Shown one piece after another: positions 23,997-31,900 of a stretch of DNA of 34,737 nt (the first letter of the stretch is position 1; every line of letters begins with the position of its first letter). The notes beneath the pieces were generated by a model that was not told where the DNA came from, did not search any database, and saw only the letters and a list, made by a program, of their open reading frames with translations. The stretch is from positions 1-34,737 of the forward strand of contig DALQ01000037.1 in the NCBI GenBank assembly GCA_002496845.1, read 5' to 3'. The DNA is from Euryarchaeota archaeon UBA495 (GTDB taxonomy: Archaea > Thermoplasmatota > Poseidoniia > Poseidoniales > Poseidoniaceae). The translations under genes were made by a program, and so were the position numbers.

Positions 23997-25865
23997 TCAG
24001 TACTTGCGCTCTGCCTTCGCGTAGTTCTTCTTCTTCTTCGGAGCAGGAGTTGGAGGATCGCCACCGCCACGTCGGCCGAGCATAATACCCAGCACGAGGA
24101 CCAGCACAAGCAGAGCCGCGCCTGCTCCAATGATGGTCAGCGTATCCATCGAACCAAGATCCGCGGAGAGCCCGTCGTCCGCTTCTTCCACCACCGAACG
24201 GTTGGCATCGTCGGGGAAGGCATCCGCCACATCGCCGACGCCATCACCATCGCTGTCGATTTGTTCGGTGGCGTCGTCGGGGAAGGCGTCCTCAGAATCG
24301 CCGACACCGTCGCCGTCGCGGTCACGCTCCAGCACGGTGATGGCATCCTCGACGAGGTACGATTCGCGCTGACCACCGATGGTGTACGCTTCGATGTGAA
24401 GGGAATACACGCCCGCGTCGGTGCCGAGTGGCAGGTCCATGCTGAGGTCCCACACTCCGTTGTCAGGATTCGTCAGCAGAGCGCGGAGCGCACCGTCGCT
24501 GGCCCATCCCGTTGGCGCTGGACCGTACACGGAAGCGAAGGGAGCGTCGGTGAAATCCACAGGTGTAGCTTCCAGTCGGTTGTAGGTTTGTCCTGTCCCC
24601 GATTGACCCCAGTTTGAGCGACCCCAACATTGGACGATGCCCTCCTCATGAAGGGCGCAACTGTGGTCCACTCCAACCTCAACGTCCACGAAGCCTGAGG
24701 ACTGGTTGATGACCGAGGGCAACCAGGTGTTGCCTTCGTCAGGCCCGTTGGCCAAGCGACCGCGATGATCGTGCCCCCAACAGCCCATGGACCCGTTGAC
24801 ATAGACCACGCAGGTGTTGTGGTAGTTCACACCGACGTCAAGCACCGTCAGATTTTCTGGAAGGTGAGCGAGGGTTGGGACGTTGCGTCGAGTGGTTGTG
24901 TTGTCACCGAGTTGGCCGTAGTTGTTCTCACCCCAGCACGCCAAGGTCCCATCGTCAAGCACAGCGCAGGAAGTGTGCCCGGCCAAGCTGATGGACGTTG
25001 CTCGACGGCCGTCAGGAAGCATCGCGTTGGATCCTGGTTCGTACTGGTTTGCGTTGGTGCCATTGTCGCCAAGTTGCCCGACATGGTCCCGACCCCAGCA
25101 CATCACGCCACCGTCGTTCATGAGCGCGCACGTGTGCGCTTCTCCTCCGTCCACTTGCACCGGTTCACGGCCTTGGGGGAAGGCCACGGTGACCGGAGTG
25201 GCCCGAGGGTCGTTGTCGTCTTGGCCGTTGCCACCTTGGCCATGGTTGTCGAGGCCCCAACAGACCATGGACGCATCATCGAGGATGGCGCAAGCGTGGT
25301 AGCCACCCATGCCAATGGACACGGCCGTGCGACCTGCAGGGAGGATCACGGCATTGGTCGGCGAACTGTAGGTGTTGGTCGTCCCATCGCCGAGTTCACC
25401 GTTCGATCCGTAGCCCCAGCACCACACGGCGCCGTCGTCCAAAAGGGCGCAAACGTGGGTCTTCACGGCGTGAATTTCCATCACGTGTCGCCCTTCAGGC
25501 AAGATCACCAAGTTGGTCGGACGGACCTGATTGGCCATCTGGCCTCCATCGCCAAGTTGGCCGTGGCCATCGGAACCCCAACACATCAGGGAACCGTTGT
25601 CCAACACCGCACAGCTCATGCTCGAACCGACCGCAAGCATCGGGCCACCGCTTGGGCGGACCTCGTCAGAGCCGACGAGTTCGACACGAAGTCGGGAGAG
25701 GTCCTGATACTCGCTCATGTCAAGGCTACACGTGAGGTCTCCGTCGACACGGACGTCACCGTCACCACAATCCAGCACGTCACTCAACGCCACTGGAGTC
25801 GCGTTGGCCACGGGCAGGGCCAACGCCCCGAGCATCATGAGGGTCAGCCACAGGGCGGTGCGCAT
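23997..25865 (-). CDS. Secreted membrane-anchored seven-blade RCC1 protein with TSP3 stalk, 622 aa
   Basis: A signal peptide (residues 1-22, MRTALWLTLMMLGALALPVA) leads a short Cys-containing N-terminal domain. Seven RCC1 blades follow (about 75-440), each with a Cys and a following CWG 10-11 residues on, for example CAVLDNGSLMCWG and CALLDDGAVWCWG. Next is a small Ig-like domain (about 445-515), two TSP3 repeats (DRDGDGVGDSEDAFPDD and DSDGDGVGDVADAFPDD), one membrane segment (about 575-597) and a Lys-rich cytoplasmic tail. This is a compact version of the plan used by the giant protein at 203-14479. The start is ATG at 25865. The upstream gene ends 41 bp before it, and I see no AT-rich promoter between them, so the two are probably co-transcribed. 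Role: surface ligand binding, inferred. Confidence 0.9.
   Translation of the reverse strand: MRTALWLTLMMLGALALPVANATPVALSDVLDCGDGDVRVDGDLTCSLDMSEYQDLSRLRVELVGSDEVRPSGGPMLAVGSSMSCAVLDNGSLMCWGSDGHGQLGDGGQMANQVRPTNLVILPEGRHVMEIHAVKTHVCALLDDGAVWCWGYGSNGELGDGTTNTYSSPTNAVILPAGRTAVSIGMGGYHACAILDDASMVCWGLDNHGQGGNGQDDNDPRATPVTVAFPQGREPVQVDGGEAHTCALMNDGGVMCWGRDHVGQLGDNGTNANQYEPGSNAMLPDGRRATSISLAGHTSCAVLDDGTLACWGENNYGQLGDNTTTRRNVPTLAHLPENLTVLDVGVNYHNTCVVYVNGSMGCWGHDHRGRLANGPDEGNTWLPSVINQSSGFVDVEVGVDHSCALHEEGIVQCWGRSNWGQSGTGQTYNRLEATPVDFTDAPFASVYGPAPTGWASDGALRALLTNPDNGVWDLSMDLPLGTDAGVYSLHIEAYTIGGQRESYLVEDAITVLERDRDGDGVGDSEDAFPDDATEQIDSDGDGVGDVADAFPDDANRSVVEEADDGLSADLGSMDTLTIIGAGAALLVLVLVLGIMLGRRGGGDPPTPAPKKKKNYAKAERKY
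24540..25640 (-). repeat. RCC1 beta-propeller, exactly seven blades
   Basis: Seven CWG-containing units of about 50 residues follow one another without interruption. Blade 6 (CVVYVNGSMGCWGHDHRG) and blade 7 (CALHEEGIVQCWGRSNWG) are the most diverged in the GQLG turn. Each blade keeps the Cys pair, which suggests one disulfide per blade. Confidence 0.88.
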
Positions 25866-25906
25866 GGTCCTGAGAGCGCCACGCCCTCATTCAAGCGTTC
25901 GGTCCA

Positions 25907-28900
25907 TCACAGGCCGCGCGGGATAATCTTCTGGATGCTCGTGACTTCCGTCGACATGCGTTCCATCGCGACCTTCGCGGCCTGGGCGTGGCCCTCGCTC
26001 ATCTCGTCACGACCGTAGCGCGCCTGCTCGAACACGTTGTCGAGGGCCACGAGGGCTTCCTCACTGACGGCGGGCATCGCTTGGCGGATCGCGGCTTCGA
26101 ATTCGCGGACCGTCTCGAAATCCCTGCGCAAGAATTCACGCTTCTGAAGCACGACGCAAAGGTCGGTGTAGCACTGGAAGATGGCCTCACGCACGCTGTC
26201 ACCGGCCGCGAGGAGTTCCGCAGTGTACGCGAAGACCTCAGCGGCTTCCTCCATGAGGGTCGCCTGCTGGCGACGGCGGTAGAGCACGAGGCCGGCCACA
26301 AGGCCAACCACCAACAACACCAGGGCGCCAACCAACGTTCGTGTCACGGACGAGGCTTCGTCGCTGTAGGTGTAGTCTGGACCGAAGCCTTGCGCGGCCT
26401 CGGCTTGGAAGGTCGCGAGGCTGGCATCCGTCAGACGCTCTCCACCTGCATCGAGCAACACCAGGAGCGTCAACTCGCCGAATTCAGAAGCATCTCCGTA
26501 GGGTGGATCGTGGTTGAAGTCGTAGTCGGTCGAACCGTCCGAACCCGTCACGACCACGCGCTTCAGCAACTGCTGCGTGCTTCCGTCTTGGACAACACGG
26601 CTGCCGTTGGCGTATTCCAGATAGAGCGAGAAACCGACGTCTGGGATGCCCTCGCCGGTGTCGTCAGCGGTGACCATGATCGATCCACCGAAGTCTTCCT
26701 TGTCGTCCTCGACGATGTTGTCGATCCGAACTTGAATCGTCGCGTCGACCTTGATGAGGGCGAAGGTCACGGCCGTGCCGCTGTTGAGGTTGCGGCTGCT
26801 GTTCGTGTTGCTTCCCACGTGGAAGGGTTGCACACCAAGCGGGTTCCAAGAGGGAACACGCAAAGTCATGCTGAAGTTGCCGTCGTTCCATTGCACGCGT
26901 TCCAACGTGTAGCACGTTGGTGTGGCGGAAGCGGAGGTGCATCCTGTGCCGTTGCTGAGGGTCAAGTCAAGGTCTTCGAAGACCTCTCCTTCGCCGCCCA
27001 CTTCGGTCACCGAACCGGTGATGATGAGGGTGCGCAAGGCGTCCGAACGCACGGCCGTGCGGTCGCTCACCGCATCGATGGTGACCACAACGTCGGACCA
27101 AACGGTCCCAACGGTGGACGCGTCGGTCGGCCGATGCGCCAATTCACCTGCAAACCGGACCTCAAGGTCGTGTTCACCACGAGCCAGATCGAGTTCAACC
27201 GGCACGGTGGCCAGCCACGAACCGTCCTCGAGCGTCGTCGCCACGGTGACGAGTTCGCCGTCGAGGTAGACCTGCACATCACGGCCGGGCAAACCGGCTT
27301 GTGCCGCATCGTCCACGTCATAGAGTCGACCAGAAATGCGCCAGAGGTCGCCACGCGTGACTTCATCGTCGCCGTCGAAACTGATGCTGATGGCTGAGCG
27401 GTGGCTGAGGTAGAAGCTCGCGTTGCCGCTTCCGGCCCGGTACCAACCTTGGCTGTCAGCGGTTGCAATCAGGACGTGGTCGCCGAAGACGAAGATGTCG
27501 GGGACCAACCACGTGTACGTGAACTGGCCATCAGAGGACGTGGTCACTTCGCCAATGTTGACGCCGTCCACTTCGAGGAAAACCGTGTGGTCGGCCAAGC
27601 CTTGGAGTTGGTTGTCGACCACTTGGCCGGTGATCTCCACTTGGTCAGCCACGGCGATGACGTCGTCAAGGTCCACGGTGACCAAAATCGGTGCGTACAC
27701 GTTCCAGTACCCGGTCGCGTTGCTGGGCAGGTAGAGCACGTTGCCCGTGAACCGGACCTCCATGTCCGTGGCGCCAAGCCGCTGGTCTGCGGGCACGGGG
27801 TGCAGGGCCGTGAAGGACCCGTTGGCGTCCGTGGTCACGTTCGTCAGGAAGGCACCATCAAGCCACACTTCGATGGTTGCGCCGCCGATGGCGTCGTCGA
27901 CCTGGCTGAGCAGCACGCCTGAGATGGTGATGGTGGTTTCACGGTCAACGTCGCCGCTGCCGCTGGTCAGGATGATTTTGCTGGGCATGCTGACGTTGAA
28001 GTCGACGTCGGTCTGTGTGGGCAGGTAGTACTCGGGGTTCGCGGGATCGCCCACGCCAATCGGATCGACCCAATCGCGGCCACCCTTGAATTGGACCGAA
28101 ACCTGGTGAAGACCCGGATCGGTGCCCTGCGGCAGCACGTAGGACAGGAGGAAACTGCCGTTGCTGGCGTCGGTTTCCACGCTGGACACCGGCACGCCGT
28201 CAACCAGCAGGTGGACGATGGCCAGCGAGGGCGTGCCGTCCACGGCCAAGGGCAAGCCAAGGTCATCAAGCAGCGTACCGCGAACGTCGAACGCATCGCC
28301 AGCAACGAGACTGACCGGCGCTTCGGTGATGGCGATCTCTGTGGAAGCGAGCACCACGAACCGCGTCGAAGTGTTGCTTCCAACCAACCCGGTGGTGCCG
28401 GGCAATCCGCCGTAGTCCGCCGTGAGGGTGGCTTCGCCGACCGAGAGGTTGGCAGGGAGCGTCATGACGTCCTGGGCCATGCCGCTTGCGTCGGTGACGA
28501 GGGTGAGCGTCACGGGAACGGTCAACGGACCGTCCGAGCCGATCAGCGTCACCTGAACATCGGCGTTGGCCACTGGCGCCCCGGTATTGTCCTGCACCAT
28601 GACCCGGAGGTCCATGTCCGAACCTCGCTCGGCCCGGTCGTTCAACGAAGGCGAACCAAGGCCGTCAAGCACTGGGTCAAGGAAGAACACGCTCGTCGTT
28701 CCACGGCTGTCGAAGGGCGCCGTGTCGTTGGAACCGACGTAGAAGTTCACGCTTGGCACGTAGGTGGCGCTGATGTTGTGCGAGCCGCGCTCGAAAGTCT
28801 GACCAAGGGTGATCGAGGCGGTCCAAGCGCCACCCACACCCACAGAACCGCCCGTGACGGTGAAGCCCACGGGTTGGCCGTCGATGGCGAACAACACGTT

Positions 28901-31900
28901 GGCGGGCAACACGCTGCCGTCCCGGTTCTCAAGCCCTGAGCCGTTGTCGCTCAGCACCGTGCCGGTCACGTTGAAACTCGAAGCAGAGGTCGGGTTGGCC
29001 GTGATGGGATCGATCAGCAGCACCGTGGTGGAGCGGACCGTCACGGTGCTCAAGTTCGCTCGGTCGTCGAGGAGGTCGAAGCTGCCGTTGTAGTGGAACT
29101 CGACCGTGATGATGCCCAAAGGATGGTTGAGATCGAACAGGAAACTGGTGTTGGCGAAGCCCTCGCCATCGGTTTGAACCTCCGTATGCCACGTTTCGTG
29201 GACCTTCACGGCCACCGTTTCGCCTCCCAAGGGGGTGAAGAGGTCGCTGGCTTCCACCAATTGAGCGCTGAGGTCCACGCTGCGTCCACGGTTGATGATG
29301 ACCGCGTTGCGGGGCAAAAGTTGCTCAAAGTCGGTCACGCCTTGGACCAGCATGTCTGTGGTCGTGTTGGAGGGGAGGTAGAAGGGGGACGAATCCTCGA
29401 TGACCTGCACCAAAAGCGTGCGGTTGCCGCGCGTGGTCCCGTCGTTGAAGGCGTCGCTGCTCAGCGAGAGGTTGAAACTGCCGTTGGCGGCGGTCTGCGC
29501 ACCGGTGATGAGCAACTCTTCTGGCTCGTCGTCCCAGTACGCATCAAGGCGCAACAAACCGTTGATCGGTCGCGTGTTATCGTCCGCGTCAAGGACGCGT
29601 CCGAGGACGTTGAAGGTGCTGTCTGCCGCAACCACGGTCGGCGCCACGTCGATGACGACCACCGATTCGGTCTGCACGGTCGCGTTCACCAGGCTGATGT
29701 TGCCAAAGTGGCGCCGGTTCCCAGGTGCAATCGGGTCGGTGACGTCGTCGGCCACGACCACGCCAATGTCGTAGTAACCCGGGCCAAGGGAGTTGGCGGT
29801 CCATTGGATGGAGGCGTTGCCGTCGACGAGCGTTTGGGCGGTGCCCAAGGACGTGTTGGCTCCGTTCCAGTCGAGGAACCACTCCACCGTGGCGCCCTCC
29901 AAGTCGGAGCCGTCCGCGATGTCGGTGATGCGGGCCCGAAGGTCGATGGTGTCCCCGATGAGCACCTGGATGCTCTCAAGTTCGGGGGTGACGATGACCT
30001 CCGATTCAATGCCCCAATTCAGGGTGATGCCGCTGGGCGGACCCTGCGGACCGTTCGGATCCACGAATTGGTAGTACGGTCCACCTTCGGGTGCGAAGGC
30101 GAGGAAATCGGTGAGCAACTGCACTTCGTACACGCCGCCTGCAAAGATGGTCGGCGCGGTCACGTTGAACGAGAATCCACCCGTGGTGGTGTTGAGCGAC
30201 CCAATGGCGAGGTCCACGGGCCCTTCAGCCGTGGCCATCAGGATCGAAAGGGCCGAGCCGTTGTTGAGCACCCGGTCGCCGTAGACCGCATCGGAGAGGT
30301 TGCCAAAGAACTGCGTGCTGTTGCCGATGTGCACCCAGTCGTCGGCGACGGTGAAGTTCCAACTGATCTCCGCCATCACGCGCAGGCTGCTGTTCCACAC
30401 GCTCGGCACGTAATCGTCCGAACCACCAAACTCGATGGCCAGCGGATAGTCGCCTGCGCGGAGCGTCGCGTCGAGGTTCCACGTCGGGCTGATTTGGTTG
30501 GACAACGGATCCACGATGCTGGTGGCCAATGAACCGTTGAAGAACACGTCATAGGTCCCCAGCATCACGATGCCGACGCCGTTGCCAAGGTGATCCACGA
30601 CCTGGAATTGGGTGTTGGTCGCCTCACCGCGCAGTTGCGATTCAGAGATCATCGTGTAATTGTAGATGCCACGCAAGCGGTAAGGAGCGTTGTCGGACAA
30701 ATTCTCGATGTCGGTGGTCGGCAGCACCTCTGGGAAGAAGCGGAGGCGAGGCTCAACCTCACCGGCCGCGATCGGCGTGGTGCTGGCGTTGAGCGTGTGT
30801 TGGACGCTGAAGGTTCCGTTGACGGTGACGTTGAACACGTCGACCCAAGCGCCGCCGCTCTCGATGTCACGCAAGGAGAGGACGAGGGAACCGTTCATCG
30901 CGGCCGGTGCGAGTCCGAAGGACACCACGGTGCCGTTGACCCAAATGTCGTCGCCAAGGTCGAGGACGCTCACGTTGGTGCCGGGACCTTCCAGCGTGGC
31001 GGTCAGGTTGGGAGCATCTCGAACGTCGAGCACCAATCCGGTGGTCGAGGGCCTGAGGTGAACGTCGCCGGCGATGGGCACGCTGGTATCGGTCCATCCA
31101 GAGAATCCGATAAGCGCAGAGATGTTGGTCTTGGACTCGAACTCGTCCAGCGTGAGGTCGAACACCCAGCTTCCGTCAGGGTTCACCGGAGTGGAGAGGT
31201 TGACGGCACCCTCGACAGACGAGGTGAAGCTGAGCCAGACCTCCAGCCCTTCGAGGTCTTGGAAGACGTTCTGTGGAATCGTTTCCGCCTGCAGCAGGCC
31301 GCTGATTTCGGTCGTGGCGCCTGCGCCCACAATGGGCGCGTTGATGGGCGTCGGACCTTGATGGGTGAGCGTGGTGTTGTCGGAAACGTTGATCGCGGTC
31401 GCGTACGGAATGCCTCCATTGGACACGTACCCCTGCTCAACGTGCTGAATCACGATGCCAGCAAAGCCTGGAGCGATGGGCTGCGGCGGGATGCCGCTGA
31501 TGTTGAACGACCCATTGGCGTCGGTGAAGGCCGAGCCAATCTGACGCTCAGGGGTGGCGGCGATGCCGGGCACGTTGCCCACTTCGCCAATTGGCACGAA
31601 GAACGCCACAAGAGGCTGATCCGTCACCGGGGTGGAGTTGTCGGCGTAGCGCAACTGACCGCTGACGTTGAACCACGTCTGCCCGTTGCGCTCCCAACTG
31701 AGGGGCGTCAAGGACTGGTTCACGATCTCCAAAAGTTCGGCGTCAGGACAGGCCTCGAACGGCACCCAACCCATGTCGGTGTTGCCGTTCGCCGCGTCCT
31801 GCTGGAGGTGGACTTCGGCCCATGTGGTGCGATCGTCGTTGGTGACCGCGTACCCGTTGCCCGTCCAGGTGCCGCCGGCAAAGCCGGACACAGAGCGAGC

